Shown here: positions 1-8,656 of the stretch, one piece after another | Layout: the number at the start of each line of letters is the position of its first letter | How positions within the stretch are numbered: position 1 is the stretch's first letter | Notes under the pieces: model-generated | Databases searched by the model: none | Told to the model about the DNA's origin: nothing | What the model saw: only the letters and a program-made list of their open reading frames with translations | Assembly: GCF_013113835.1 (NCBI RefSeq) | Contig: NZ_VTYQ01000005.1 | Span: forward strand, 248,001 to 312,000 | Direction: 5' to 3' | Length of the DNA stretch: 64,000 nt | DNA from: Vibrio sp. RE88 | GTDB taxonomy: Bacteria; Pseudomonadota; Gammaproteobacteria; Enterobacterales; Vibrionaceae | Position numbers and translations under genes: made by a program

Positions 1-939
1 TCTTGGGGGATGTTGGTAGTTAGTGGTGAAGCGGCGCTGACTGAAGATATCTCCACTTTTGTCTATTACCTCATGGTCACGGCATCAACAGTTGGGTACG
101 GCGATCTGTCCCCGACAACGGCAGCAGGGAAGTGGGTGGTGATTTTATTCGTCATACCTGGCGGATTAACCTTGTTTGCCGCTCTAGTCGGCAGGTTAGC
201 TTCAGCATCAGTCGATTATTGGCGCGCAGGAATATTAGGAAAACGGAGAGTTGGTGTGGAAAATCATATTCTGCTTTTAGGTTGGAACGGTCAGCGTACC
301 ATGCATTTAATTCGTATGCTGCAGCATGAAGAAGAAGGGAAGCGGCCTATCGTTTTGTGCAGTCGCTCTGACATCGAAAACCCTTTACCCGGAGAGATCG
401 GCTTTGTAAAGGTGACAAGCTACACCGACGAGCAGGAGATGGAAAAGGCCGCGATCACACAGGCCAGTTGCATCGTGGTCGATAACTTGGAAGACGATGT
501 TACGTTATCCGCGGCTTTGTATTCCGCCAATGTGAATCCTGATGCCCACTTATTGGCGTACTTTAGGGATGAAGCGTTAAGCCAACTGCTCAATCAACAT
601 TGCCCGAATGCCGAGTGTATTCCTGCTGTTGGAGCCGAAATGCTTGCCAAAGCTGCGGTGGACCCTGGCTCTAGTGCTCTTCATCAGGAGCTGCTCGCTT
701 CCACTAGAGGGATGACTCAGTACTCAACCACCTACCCTGAAAGCGCGTCTGCGACAGATGTTCAGTCTATCTTTGTTTACATTAAACGCGCTTACCAAGC
801 GACACTTATCGCGATTGATACCGGAAAAGGGATCGAACTCAACCCGGATTTAGAAACGGTTATTCCTGCTGGAACTAAGTTGTTTTATATAGCTGATGAG
901 AGGATAGAGCTGATTGATTGGGAAGGTATGCGGATCTAG
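1..939 (+). CDS. Potassium channel protein with ion-channel and RCK/TrkA-N-like domain (5' partial)
   Basis: The reading frame is open to the first base of the window (codons TCT TGG GGG precede the first ATG at 10), so the true start probably lies upstream and the N-terminal membrane helix or helices are missing. The visible part begins near a pore loop with the K+ selectivity signature TVGYGD, followed by a hydrophobic helix (KWVVILFVIPGGLTLFAALVG) and then a long cytoplasmic region starting NHILLLGWNGQR, which resembles the Rossmann-type TrkA-N/RCK regulatory domain of prokaryotic K+ channels. It likely moves K+ across the inner membrane with gating by a ligand bound to the cytosolic domain. 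The channel call is firm from the filter motif; the ligand and the full length are unknown. Confidence 0.85.
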   Translation, partial: SWGMLVVSGEAALTEDISTFVYYLMVTASTVGYGDLSPTTAAGKWVVILFVIPGGLTLFAALVGRLASASVDYWRAGILGKRRVGVENHILLLGWNGQRTMHLIRMLQHEEEGKRPIVLCSRSDIENPLPGEIGFVKVTSYTDEQEMEKAAITQASCIVVDNLEDDVTLSAALYSANVNPDAHLLAYFRDEALSQLLNQHCPNAECIPAVGAEMLAKAAVDPGSSALHQELLASTRGMTQYSTTYPESASATDVQSIFVYIKRAYQATLIAIDTGKGIELNPDLETVIPAGTKLFYIADERIELIDWEGMRI

Positions 940-1109
940 CTAATTGTTCTTTTAGTTATATTTTCTCAATTCTTTAAGAGTTGATTTTCCCAAGATCAAG
1001 ACGTCCCTTTATGCTTGCGTATATTTCTTACTTTATCTGTTGATTTTATAAAATTAATGATTATTGTGTTGCTGAGTATTTGCACTATCAATAATAAAGG
1101 AAGAAATAT

Positions 1110-2339
1110 ATGCAAAAAACGTTAGTGGCTTTTGCTGTGAGTATGATGATGCCTATGGCTTCTAGTGCTCAAGAGTCAATGACCTCTCTGAATGAGATTA
1201 ATACTAGGATTATCAATGGTTCAGTGGCTGGAAAGTCAGACTGGCCATTTATGACAGCTCTTATTAAAAACACATCAAGCAATGCGTATAGCGGCCAGTT
1301 TTGTGGCGGCAGTTTTATTGGCGGGAAGTATGTATTAACTGCGGCACACTGTGTGGACGATAAAGCGGCGAGTGAAATTGATGTTTCGATTGGTATTCAT
1401 GATCTAAACAATGAAGCGACAGAAGGTCAGCGTGTAGCAGTACGTGCTCATTACATACATCAAGATTACAACGCATCAACTGCAGTGAATGATATCGCTA
1501 TTCTAGAGTTGGTAAACGATGTTACGGCGACTCAAGTAGCACTTGCAACTGAAACAGAAGTGAACAATTTGTCTGTAGGCCAAAGCTTGACTGTCATGGG
1601 ATGGGGTAACCAAAGTACTACAGGTAAAGTGTACCCAACAGAACTGTATCAGGTTGATCTACCTTATGTTGATAGAGGCACTTGCCAAAACTTAGGTGGC
1701 AATTACGCTACTGTAGGAACAGATGCTATTTGTGCGGGTTATCAAGCCGGTGGAAAAGACTCTTGCCAGGGGGATAGTGGTGGGCCATTAGTTGTCAATG
1801 ACGGCGGTACCTATAAACAAGTGGGTGTCGTAAGTTGGGGGGATGGTTGCGCTCAAGCTAACGCTTATGGTGTTTATTCAAACGTTGGATATTTTGATAC
1901 CAATGGCTGGATCAACAAGAAAACTGCAAACGTCAGCTACACCCAAGACATTTTACTGAGCTCTAAAAGTGGCGAATACTCCTATAGTCTACCAATCCGA
2001 AACTACGGAGCAGAATCCTTTGATGTGACGAACATTACCACTCCGTCAGGCGTCACTTTAGTTTCAAATAATTGCTCGTCAACTCTAAACCAAGGTGATT
2101 CTTGTTCTATAGACATTAAAGTAGATGCTTCTACCGTTTACGCGTCATCAAACCGTGCCACGATGAAGGTCGCTACCGACCATAGTGTGGCTGGCGAATT
2201 GGATATGCATATCGTATATAGCTATGGAAACACTGTTGCAAATGATAGTGGTGGAAGCGGTGGTTCAACGTCTTACGGCCTAATGCTATTAGCTCTATTG
2301 GGCTTTGTGAGCAGAATGAAAGAGAGAAAAAATGTTTAA
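1110..2339 (+). CDS. Secreted trypsin-like serine protease (S1 family) with GlyGly-CTERM anchor
   Basis: Preproenzyme of 409 residues. A signal peptide (about residues 1-20, ending ASSA) is followed by a short propeptide and a classic activation site, R33 before IING. The catalytic triad is visible: H80 in TAAHC, D128 in NDIAIL and S223 in GDSGGP. D217, six residues before the serine, predicts cleavage after Lys/Arg. After the protease domain comes a beta-rich region of about 100 residues, then a GGSGG linker, a hydrophobic helix and a basic tail (residues about 380-409), which is the GlyGly-CTERM sorting signal processed by rhombosortase. Vibrio proteases of this design (VesA/B/C) are exported by the type II secretion system and held at the cell surface. 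Which Ves protein this corresponds to cannot be decided here. The next gene overlaps its 3' end. Confidence 0.92.
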   Translation: MQKTLVAFAVSMMMPMASSAQESMTSLNEINTRIINGSVAGKSDWPFMTALIKNTSSNAYSGQFCGGSFIGGKYVLTAAHCVDDKAASEIDVSIGIHDLNNEATEGQRVAVRAHYIHQDYNASTAVNDIAILELVNDVTATQVALATETEVNNLSVGQSLTVMGWGNQSTTGKVYPTELYQVDLPYVDRGTCQNLGGNYATVGTDAICAGYQAGGKDSCQGDSGGPLVVNDGGTYKQVGVVSWGDGCAQANAYGVYSNVGYFDTNGWINKKTANVSYTQDILLSSKSGEYSYSLPIRNYGAESFDVTNITTPSGVTLVSNNCSSTLNQGDSCSIDIKVDASTVYASSNRATMKVATDHSVAGELDMHIVYSYGNTVANDSGGSGGSTSYGLMLLALLGFVSRMKERKNV

Positions 2340-2691
2340 GTGGTGTGCTAACCTAATGTTGGTTCTTTCAGGGCTAAGTCTGGCTGCGTGTAACTCAACG
2401 TCTAGTAACGTGAATCAAACTAATCTTGTAGTGCCTCTTGAAAACCATAAGGTTAGCGAAGGGCGAATATCTTTTAAGGCAGTGTCCACAGGATGCAGCT
2501 CGAATGAAGACTTTGTAATTCGTGTTGATAGTGAGGACGCAGAGAAAGCCGGGGTATCGATAGTTCGAATCAAGAAAGACCTTTGTAAACGAATGCCTGC
2601 TTATGAAGAGTTTGAGCTACCTTTATTGGAGTCAATAAAGGATAAGCGTATTACGGTCAGTAACCCGAAGGGTGAGGCTATTCGAAAGTGA
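2332..2691 (+). CDS. Small putative lipoprotein, unknown function
   Basis: A 119-residue protein whose start overlaps the end of the upstream protease gene by 8 bp, so the two are probably co-transcribed and translationally coupled. The N-terminus (MFKWCANLMLVLSGLSLAAC) is a lipoprotein signal peptide with lipobox LAAC, cleaving before C19; the next residues, NSTSS, suggest outer-membrane sorting by the general rule. Two more cysteines (in STGCSS and KDLCKR) could form a disulphide. I do not recognise a domain. The coupling suggests, but does not prove, a role linked to the protease, such as folding, retention or inhibition. A terminator follows within 10 bp. Confidence 0.8.
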   Translation: MFKWCANLMLVLSGLSLAACNSTSSNVNQTNLVVPLENHKVSEGRISFKAVSTGCSSNEDFVIRVDSEDAEKAGVSIVRIKKDLCKRMPAYEEFELPLLESIKDKRITVSNPKGEAIRK

Positions 2692-2698
2692 GTAAGTA

Positions 2699-2727
2699 AA
2701 AAGCCGGCTATAAAGCCGGCTTTGTTT
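2699..2727. terminator. Bidirectional intrinsic terminator
   Basis: Inverted repeat AAAGCCGGC / GCCGGCTTT (2700-2708 and 2715-2723) with a 6-nt loop. It has T-rich tails on both strands, so it can end both the protease-lipoprotein unit and the convergent UPF0149 gene. Confidence 0.85.
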
Positions 2728-3309
2728 TTACTCCGCTTCCACCAACATGGAGCCGCGCATTGCTAGGCCACATAACATAGTTGGGATCGCGTTAAATATC
2801 TCTTCAAACTGCTCTAGGCCTTCAATGCCTTGCTCAGCCAGTGTAGCGATTGAAGTTTCTGGATCGTAAAGCATGCTAAGAGAAAGCAGCACTCCGCCAA
2901 GAAGGGCGCTGTCTTCGCTATCTTCTGGCATGATGGTTTCCCAGTCATCTCGGGCTAGCTGCCAGCCTTGCAAAACACCTTCACAGAAATCACGTGCTGC
3001 CTGATTAACGATATCCGCTTCATCCAGTGAACACTCGCTTGGCCATACCCACTGGTTTTCTAGTAAAGCAGGGCGGTATTCGTTCCACATTGCAATAATC
3101 AGTTCAATGTAGGTTTCTAGCTGCTCACCATCAGAAAAAGGCGCAACTTCTTCTCCACCCCATAGAAAAGGAAGCCATTCTTGAGGCGGCAATACATTGG
3201 GCGCAGCAGCCATAGCTGTAACGAATCCTTGGGTTTTTGGTTCGTTGATCAGTCGGTTTTCCAGTTCTGGCTGAGAAAGGATTTCTTGTAGTGTCAAAAT
3301 GAATACCAA
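2728..3309 (-). CDS. UPF0149 family protein (YgfB/YecA-like)
   Basis: A protein of about 190 residues, acidic and helical, with the conserved features of the UPF0149 family (FVTAMAAAPNVLPPQEWLPFLWGG near the N-terminus, DFCEGVLQGW in the middle, LLSLSMLYDPE later). Family members are cytosolic; the biochemical role of this branch is not established. It lacks the C-terminal SEC-type zinc motif seen in long YecA proteins. The start is uncertain: the longest frame begins with TTG at 3309, a second TTG lies at 3297, and neither has a good Shine-Dalgarno sequence. It is a single-gene unit, convergent with the lipoprotein gene and divergent from the hybrid kinase. Confidence 0.8.
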   Translation of the reverse strand: MVFILTLQEILSQPELENRLINEPKTQGFVTAMAAAPNVLPPQEWLPFLWGGEEVAPFSDGEQLETYIELIIAMWNEYRPALLENQWVWPSECSLDEADIVNQAARDFCEGVLQGWQLARDDWETIMPEDSEDSALLGGVLLSLSMLYDPETSIATLAEQGIEGLEQFEEIFNAIPTMLCGLAMRGSMLVEAE

Positions 3310-3420
3310 AAGGGTTTAATGAAATTGAGCTAATACTAACAGCCAAAACGAGACATAAAAAGGTGGCAGCTTTGTTATCTTCGCTATAATTGGAGTTAAA
3401 CGGACAAAATTCAAAGGCTT

Positions 3421-5850
3421 ATGGAAATTCGTTCCTCCCTCAAAAGAAAGAGCTTTTTGGCGCTCGCCATGTATATGGCGTTAGTGATTGCGATCATTGG
3501 TACCGTAAGCTATTTGGTGGTAGAGCCACCGATTCGGGATCAGTTAGAGAAGAATTTAGACCTAAGAACGCAGATCATCGCCGCTGAGATCAAAGAGCCT
3601 TTGAACAGTTCGCTGGGCATACTGCAGAGTGTGGTCAGTATCGGTAATACTGATGAATCACAGAGCCATCAGGCAGAGATGCTATTTGAGTTATTCTCGG
3701 TAATCGATGGTGTGGCGGTCAGTGGCGGTTTGTGGCCGATTCCTTATTCAATCGAAAAAGGCAGGGCATATAAGAGCCTGTTTTTCAATCGAGCCAGTGA
3801 TGGGCAGGTAGATCAAGTCTTCTCTTGGGATAACCCAGAATCCGGTGGCTATGACAAAGAATCTTGGTATACCTCGGTCGTCGGTAAGCCTATGGGCACC
3901 GTGTCCTGGTCACAGGTGTATATCGATCCTTTTACCCATGTCCAGATGATCACCGCTTCTTCTCCTTATTACGTCGACAATGTTTTCGCTGGTGTAGCAA
4001 CGGTAGACATATCACTGGAAAGTCTGGTCGCCTTTGTACGCAAGCATGCTGAAGAGTATGAATTAGGCGTGGTGCTAAAAGACTCTTATGGAGATGTGAT
4101 TACTGAACACAACTTTCAGGTAGTGGAAGGTATTTACATCAGTAGTACCGATTTCGGTGACTTTAAATGGTACATCGATGTTGTGAATGCGAACCGCTTA
4201 GTGGCAGAGCAAGTCTATGATTTAGTTTCTAAAGTTGAAGCGGGCATCATACCGATTATGCTTGTTTGCGTGATGATGGGGTATTTCCTGATCAATCGCT
4301 TCCTGATTTCACCCATAGTGATTATTGCCCAGAAGGTGGATGACTCTATAGAAGGAGGCATTATCGATTTACGCTACAACAGCCAAGATGAGATTAAGCA
4401 CCTGATCGACACCTTTAACCAAAAAACCGTATTTCTAGAAGCCGAAAAACAGAAAGCTCAGGCATCAACTAAAGCAAAAAGTGCCTTCTTAGCCACCTTA
4501 TCACACGAAATCAGGACGCCGATGAATGGCGTACTAGGTACTGCTCAGATATTACTTAAAACAGACTTGAGTGAAGAACAGCAAAAGCACATGAAAACGC
4601 TCTATGAGTCTGGCGATCATATGATGACGTTGCTGAATGAAATTCTCGACTTTTCCAAAATTGAGCAAGGCCATTTGGAACTCGAAAACAACCCTTTCCC
4701 ACTAGAGGCCATTATAGGCAGTATTAACAGTGTCTACTTTACGTTGTGCTCTGAAAAAGGATTGCAGTTCAAAGTTTACTCCGAAGTGCCACATGATCGC
4801 TGGTATATGTCGGACAAGGCGCGCTTACGTCAGATACTGTTCAACCTGCTTAACAATGCGGTCAAGTTCACCTCACGCGGATATGTTGAGGTGTATTTCA
4901 AGGAAGTAGAGAAGCAGGGGCAAAACTACTTAGAAATCAAAGTTCGAGATACGGGGATAGGAATTGCAAAAGAAGCGCAGCAAAAGATATTCAAACCGTT
5001 CGAACAAGCTGAGTCTTCCACGACTCGCAGATTTGGTGGCACAGGTTTAGGTTTGGCGATCGTCAAGCAACTATGTGGCCTAATGAACGGTAGCGTGACA
5101 TTGACCAGTGAACTCGGTATAGGCACCAGTTTTGATGCTCTGGTTGCTATGGACCGCTGCGAACCGCGAAACCATGATGCTAAAGAACACCGCAAGTTGA
5201 ACTACAACGGTCTGACGGCGCTGATCGTTGAAGATAACCGAACCAATGCCATCATCATTAATACTTTCATGAGTAACAAAGGGTTTGAGTGTGAAGTGGT
5301 AGAAAATGGCGAGTTGGCAATCCATGCCATAGTAAATAATGAATATGACCTTATCCTGATGGATAATCACATGCCAGTGATGGATGGTGTGGAAGCCACT
5401 TCCGCGATCCGTTCACTCCCTAGCTCTAAATCGAAAATCCTAATATTAGGGTGTACGGCTGACGTATTTAAAGAAACCCGAGAGCGTATGCTTGGAGTCG
5501 GGGTTGATTACATCGTCTCGAAGCCTATTGATGAAAATGAACTTGACGATGCACTCTATCGTTATTCTGAACGTCTCTATCAATATAAACCCACACTATT
5601 AAAAAACTCGCAAGCCGACGATGAAGAGACAGAATCATTGTTGCTGACGTTCTATATGGCTTTAGAGAATGGCGGCCTAGAAGAAGCACAAGAGAATTTC
5701 CAAGCCTTGAAAGCGGCAACAACAGGCATTGAAGATAACCACTTAGAAGAAACCCTGAAAGCGATACAGATGAAACTTACACTAGGGGAGGTTCCTTCCC
5801 AGTCAGATTTGGACGTATTAACGGTTCTGCTAAAAGACTTCTGTAAGTAA
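3421..5850 (+). CDS. Hybrid sensor histidine kinase with periplasmic Cache-like sensor and C-terminal receiver
   Basis: An 809-residue membrane kinase. Transmembrane segment 1 is at about residues 12-34; a periplasmic region of about 240 residues resembles a double-Cache sensor (FSWDNPESGGYDKESWY, VSWSQVYIDP, ITASSPYY, VATVDISLESL are typical Cache blocks); TM2 is at about 276-300, then HAMP. The dimerisation/phosphoacceptor block SHEIRTPMNG places the histidine at H362. The ATPase domain shows N-box (FNLLNNAVKFT) and G boxes (DTGIGI, GGTGLGLAI). The receiver domain starts about residue 600 with acidic E604/D605 and phosphoacceptor D648 (LILMDNHMP). After it comes about 95 residues without a recognisable HPt histidine, so the phosphotransfer partner is probably encoded elsewhere. 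No response regulator is adjacent, so it is an orphan kinase. A short AAAGG precedes the ATG. Confidence 0.9.
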   Translation: MEIRSSLKRKSFLALAMYMALVIAIIGTVSYLVVEPPIRDQLEKNLDLRTQIIAAEIKEPLNSSLGILQSVVSIGNTDESQSHQAEMLFELFSVIDGVAVSGGLWPIPYSIEKGRAYKSLFFNRASDGQVDQVFSWDNPESGGYDKESWYTSVVGKPMGTVSWSQVYIDPFTHVQMITASSPYYVDNVFAGVATVDISLESLVAFVRKHAEEYELGVVLKDSYGDVITEHNFQVVEGIYISSTDFGDFKWYIDVVNANRLVAEQVYDLVSKVEAGIIPIMLVCVMMGYFLINRFLISPIVIIAQKVDDSIEGGIIDLRYNSQDEIKHLIDTFNQKTVFLEAEKQKAQASTKAKSAFLATLSHEIRTPMNGVLGTAQILLKTDLSEEQQKHMKTLYESGDHMMTLLNEILDFSKIEQGHLELENNPFPLEAIIGSINSVYFTLCSEKGLQFKVYSEVPHDRWYMSDKARLRQILFNLLNNAVKFTSRGYVEVYFKEVEKQGQNYLEIKVRDTGIGIAKEAQQKIFKPFEQAESSTTRRFGGTGLGLAIVKQLCGLMNGSVTLTSELGIGTSFDALVAMDRCEPRNHDAKEHRKLNYNGLTALIVEDNRTNAIIINTFMSNKGFECEVVENGELAIHAIVNNEYDLILMDNHMPVMDGVEATSAIRSLPSSKSKILILGCTADVFKETRERMLGVGVDYIVSKPIDENELDDALYRYSERLYQYKPTLLKNSQADDEETESLLLTFYMALENGGLEEAQENFQALKAATTGIEDNHLEETLKAIQMKLTLGEVPSQSDLDVLTVLLKDFCK

Positions 5851-6074
5851 ATTACTTAATTTTGATTGATTTGTGAGCGAATTTAAGATTTGTAGCGAAT
5901 TACTCTAACTTTTTTACTGAGTTTGGTGGTTTATTTACCACCTTTGTTTTTATTTAAAATCTAAAACTATATAAATCATGAAATAATAGACTTATATGCT
6001 GGTAATTTAAATTTCATCCAGTTTATATCACTATCTTTGTTGTTTTAATTTGGATTTATATACTGAGGTTTTAG

Positions 6075-6524
6075 ATGAAGCCGCGTGGGCCGTTTTGTAT
6101 TCGTAATGCCGCAGCAGACACTTTTGCTATGGTGGTATTCTGCTTTATTTCTGGGATGATCATAGAAATCTTTATTTCCGGGATGACGTTCGAACAATCT
6201 TTGGCTTCACGAACCCTTTCTATTCCCGTGAATATTGCGATTGCTTGGCCATATGGCATGTTCCGAGATTTCATGCTCAGGCAAGGTGAGCGAGTCTCAT
6301 CCACAAGTATGATGAAGAATATGTCTGACTTGCTTGCTTATGTACTGTTTCAATCGCCAGTGTATGCTGCGATCTTGTTTGCGGTTGGCGCATCAAGTGA
6401 TCAAATCCTAACGGCGGTAACCTCAAATGCAGTGATCTCATGTGGAATGGGTGTCTTGTATGGGTACTTTCTCGATATGTGCCGCAAGTGGTTTAGAGTA
6501 CCGGGTTACTATCAGCAAGCCTGA
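6075..6524 (+). CDS. alaE: L-alanine exporter AlaE
   Basis: A 149-residue inner-membrane protein with about four hydrophobic helices. It matches E. coli AlaE (YgaW) closely in remembered blocks: [10 protein letters not shown], the [12 protein letters not shown] segment, [30 protein letters not shown] and the C-terminal [12 protein letters not shown]. AlaE exports L-alanine and limits intracellular accumulation when alanine-containing peptides are used. Length is the same as in E. coli. It is a single-gene unit between the hybrid kinase and tRNA-Ser; the AT-rich 220 bp upstream (5851-6074) should carry its promoter. Confidence 0.93.
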   Translation: MKPRGPFCIRNAAADTFAMVVFCFISGMIIEIFISGMTFEQSLASRTLSIPVNIAIAWPYGMFRDFMLRQGERVSSTSMMKNMSDLLAYVLFQSPVYAAILFAVGASSDQILTAVTSNAVISCGMGVLYGYFLDMCRKWFRVPGYYQQA

Positions 6525-6601
6525 TTTTGCAGGAAATCTGGTCGAATTAGCCATTAAGTAATCAAACGATCAATGAGTGACGTTTTTTTTCCTCAATAGG
6601 C

Positions 6602-6630
6602 TTGACCTAACCTAATAGAATCATTAAATT
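6602..6630 (+). promoter_or_regulatory. Sigma-70 promoter for tRNA-Ser
   Basis: TTGACC (6602-6607), a 17-nt spacer and TAAATT (6625-6630), followed by a GC-rich discriminator (GCGCC). The spacing is optimal, and the discriminator is typical of growth-rate-controlled stable RNA promoters. It lies about 40 bp upstream of the mature tRNA. Confidence 0.65.
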
Positions 6631-6670
6631 AGCGCCTCGTTGGTGAGCAAAACCAACCACAATTTGATTC

Positions 6671-6758
6671 GGTGAGTTGTCCGAGTGGCTGAAGGAGCAC
6701 GCCTGGAAAGTGTGTATACGGCAACGTATCGAGAGTTCGAATCTCTCACTCACCGCCA
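6671..6758 (+). tRNA. serX: tRNA-Ser (anticodon GGA)
   Basis: An 88-nt class II tRNA with encoded CCA. The acceptor stem GGTGAGT pairs with ACTCACC (6748-6754); anticodon stem CACGC/GTGTG encloses loop CTGGAAA with anticodon GGA at 6705-6707, reading UCC/UCU; the long variable arm TATACGGCAACGTA and the T arm GAGAG/CTCTC are intact. It differs from the E. coli Ser-GGA tRNA mainly in the acceptor and T stems, with compensating changes. The gene symbol is by analogy to E. coli. Confidence 0.95.
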
Positions 6759-6762
6759 CATT

Positions 6763-6792
6763 AAAAAAACCGCTACTTAGTAGCGGTTTTTT
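6763..6792 (+). terminator. Intrinsic terminator of tRNA-Ser
   Basis: Hairpin AAAACCGCTA / TAGCGGTTTT followed by a T run, directly after the tRNA. Confidence 0.88.
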
Positions 6793-6819
6793 GCTATCTA
6801 GAACCTATTACTTTCTGCC

Positions 6820-7218
6820 TCAACACTCCCCAACCACTAACTCGGTATACCCTGTTGTTTCATCCTGTTCTCTTGAAAAGTTTAGATTCGGGTACTTGTG
6901 AAGGACCAGTTCGGCGGTGGTGTCTATGAGGCTGTTTTCGAGAAGGTGGCCACCAATGACTTTCCCTTCCCTATCTGCAACGGAAATGTGAATGTGTTGG
7001 TGGCTTGGGGTCAGTGTTCCCATCACGGAAACAATTTCAAAAGGTTGAGTTAGTGTGATGGATTGTTCAGCGCCAGCGAGGCGAATGCTGATTTGTTCCA
7101 AACACCCTACACAAGATGCAATAGACCCTGCCTGAATATCATATTGTGCCACCAATGACTGGATTTGCTTTTTTAAGTCTTGGCCTTTGGTGAGTCGAAC
7201 GGCGATTGGCTGAATCAT
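6820..7218 (-). CDS. PPC/DUF296 domain protein
   Basis: A protein of about 132 residues that is essentially one PPC (DUF296) domain: RLTKGQDLKKQIQSLVAQ, then IASCVGCLEQISIRLA, EIVSVMGTLTPSHQHIHISVAD and GGHLLENSLIDTTAELVL. The HxHIH segment is the conserved histidine cluster of bacterial and archaeal stand-alone PPC proteins, which form trimers. In plants the domain accompanies AT-hooks, but bacterial single-domain members have no settled function, so DNA binding should not be assumed. I chose ATG 7218 (MIQPIAVRL) over the longer frame from 7266 because the domain begins there and the extra N-terminus runs into the manA terminator. Confidence 0.82.
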   Translation of the reverse strand: MIQPIAVRLTKGQDLKKQIQSLVAQYDIQAGSIASCVGCLEQISIRLAGAEQSITLTQPFEIVSVMGTLTPSHQHIHISVADREGKVIGGHLLENSLIDTTAELVLHKYPNLNFSREQDETTGYTELVVGEC

Positions 7219-7255
7219 AGTGTGCTCTCGGTGATAAAGTGTTGTGCTTAATGCA

Positions 7256-7283
7256 AAAAGGAGCAAATTAATTGCTCCTTTAC
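7256..7283 (-). terminator. Intrinsic terminator of manA
   Basis: Inverted repeat AAAGGAGCAA / TTGCTCCTTT with a short loop. On the minus strand it is followed by a T-run, placing it at the end of manA. Confidence 0.75.
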
Positions 7284-7306
7284 GTTGTTGTATGCGTTGC
7301 AGAAGC

Positions 7307-8491
7307 TTAATGCGCTCTAGCTACTGTGCCTTGTGAGCTGATGGTGATCGTCTCGGTCGATAGAGGCACGAAAGCAGACTGCCCCTTCGTCAGGACTAGG
7401 ATGTCGTCACAAGCTTGCAGTGTCACGTCCTCATCCACAGCGAAGATTATCTCAGCGCGGGTTAGTTTGAGCTGTTTGCTTTCTGGCTGCTTGAGAACAG
7501 AAAACTTAAAGTCTTCAACAGGCACTGGGAAGTTGAGCTCACCATCGTTAGCGACAGGTTGCGTTAGGATTTTGTCTTTATCCAGTGCTTCAAATTTGCA
7601 GCTGCTCACCAATTCCTCAACATCCATGTATTTTGGTGTTAGGCCTGCGCGCAACACGTTATCCGAGTTGGCCATGATCTCTAGGCCAGTGCCTTTGATG
7701 TAGGCGTGAGGGGTGCCCGCGTCTAAGAACATCGCTTCGCCTGATTGAAGCTCAAGCACATTAAGCATTAGGGGGGCGAGGAGACCGACATCGTTAGGGT
7801 ACTGGGTGTTTAATTCCACAACCAGGGCTGCTAATGAATCTTCGCTGTTATTGGCCCAGCTTAGCAGTGCATCTAAGGCATCGGCCTTTTTGTCGCCATC
7901 CAGTTCTAACATGGCTTTGAAGAATGCCTGCAGACCTTCTGACGTAAGATTTTCGCGAAAAGCGTCAATATCCTGCTGCAGAGTATGAGCATTGAGCTGA
8001 TCAAACAGCACAATCATCTCTTCAAAGTCGCGGAAACCGTTCATGGCCATATAAGGTGTCAGAGCGTAAACCAGTTCAGGTTTGTGATTAGGATCTTTGT
8101 AGTTACGGTTAGAAGCATTACGCTCAATGCCCGCTTCATCCTCTCTGGCAAACCCTTCTTCTGCTTGTGCTTTGGACGGATGAACCTGAATGGAGAGTGC
8201 ATGCGCGGCGGCCAGTACTTTGAAAAGAAACGGTAGTTCACCGAATCGCTGCTGAGTTTCTGCGCCAATGGTTTGCTCTGGGTTCTGGTTGATAAAATCA
8301 GACAGCAGGACGGTCTCATTCTCTACCTGAATTTTTGAACATCCATTCGGGTGGGCACCCATCCAGATTTCAGCCTGAGGCTGTTGCTCTGGGTTGGCAA
8401 TACCAAATAGCGTGTTAATCGAATCTCGGCTACCCCAAGGGTAGTTTTGAATGACGTTTTCCAGAAGGAAAAATGGAGCAGAGTTAGACAT
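7307..8491 (-). CDS. manA: Mannose-6-phosphate isomerase, class I
   Basis: A 394-residue zinc enzyme interconverting mannose-6-phosphate and fructose-6-phosphate, which links mannose use to glycolysis and feeds GDP-mannose synthesis. The type I PMI architecture is clear: N-terminal NYPWGSRDSI, the zinc-binding blocks LSIQVHPSKAQAEEGF and NHKPELVYAL, and the active-site loop MFLDAGTPHAYIKGTGLEI followed by NVLRAGLTPKYMDVEEL. Length fits E. coli ManA (391). It is transcribed divergently from the ROK kinase, with about 165 bp between them, so the two sugar genes may share a control region. Its own terminator follows. Confidence 0.96.
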   Translation of the reverse strand: MSNSAPFFLLENVIQNYPWGSRDSINTLFGIANPEQQPQAEIWMGAHPNGCSKIQVENETVLLSDFINQNPEQTIGAETQQRFGELPFLFKVLAAAHALSIQVHPSKAQAEEGFAREDEAGIERNASNRNYKDPNHKPELVYALTPYMAMNGFRDFEEMIVLFDQLNAHTLQQDIDAFRENLTSEGLQAFFKAMLELDGDKKADALDALLSWANNSEDSLAALVVELNTQYPNDVGLLAPLMLNVLELQSGEAMFLDAGTPHAYIKGTGLEIMANSDNVLRAGLTPKYMDVEELVSSCKFEALDKDKILTQPVANDGELNFPVPVEDFKFSVLKQPESKQLKLTRAEIIFAVDEDVTLQACDDILVLTKGQSAFVPLSTETITISSQGTVARAH

Positions 8492-8656
8492 TCTTATACC
8501 TTACAAAACAAATGCAGCTAGCAAAAATCCCAAACAAATAGGCCTAAACAAACGTAGTTTACAAACTTGCCAATATCATGAGCAAGATAAAAGAGATAAG
8601 AGTGTGACTGTGTCATGATGAGGTGAAACTTTCAGGTGTTTATTAAGAGGAAAACT

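Noticed and set aside
3390..3587. Alternative frame overlapping the start of the hybrid kinase
   Set aside because: Out of frame with the full-length kinase, no domain, shadow only.
6677..6901. Open frame running through tRNA-Ser
   Set aside because: It covers the tRNA and its terminator; no ribosome site and no protein-like sequence beyond the RNA gene.
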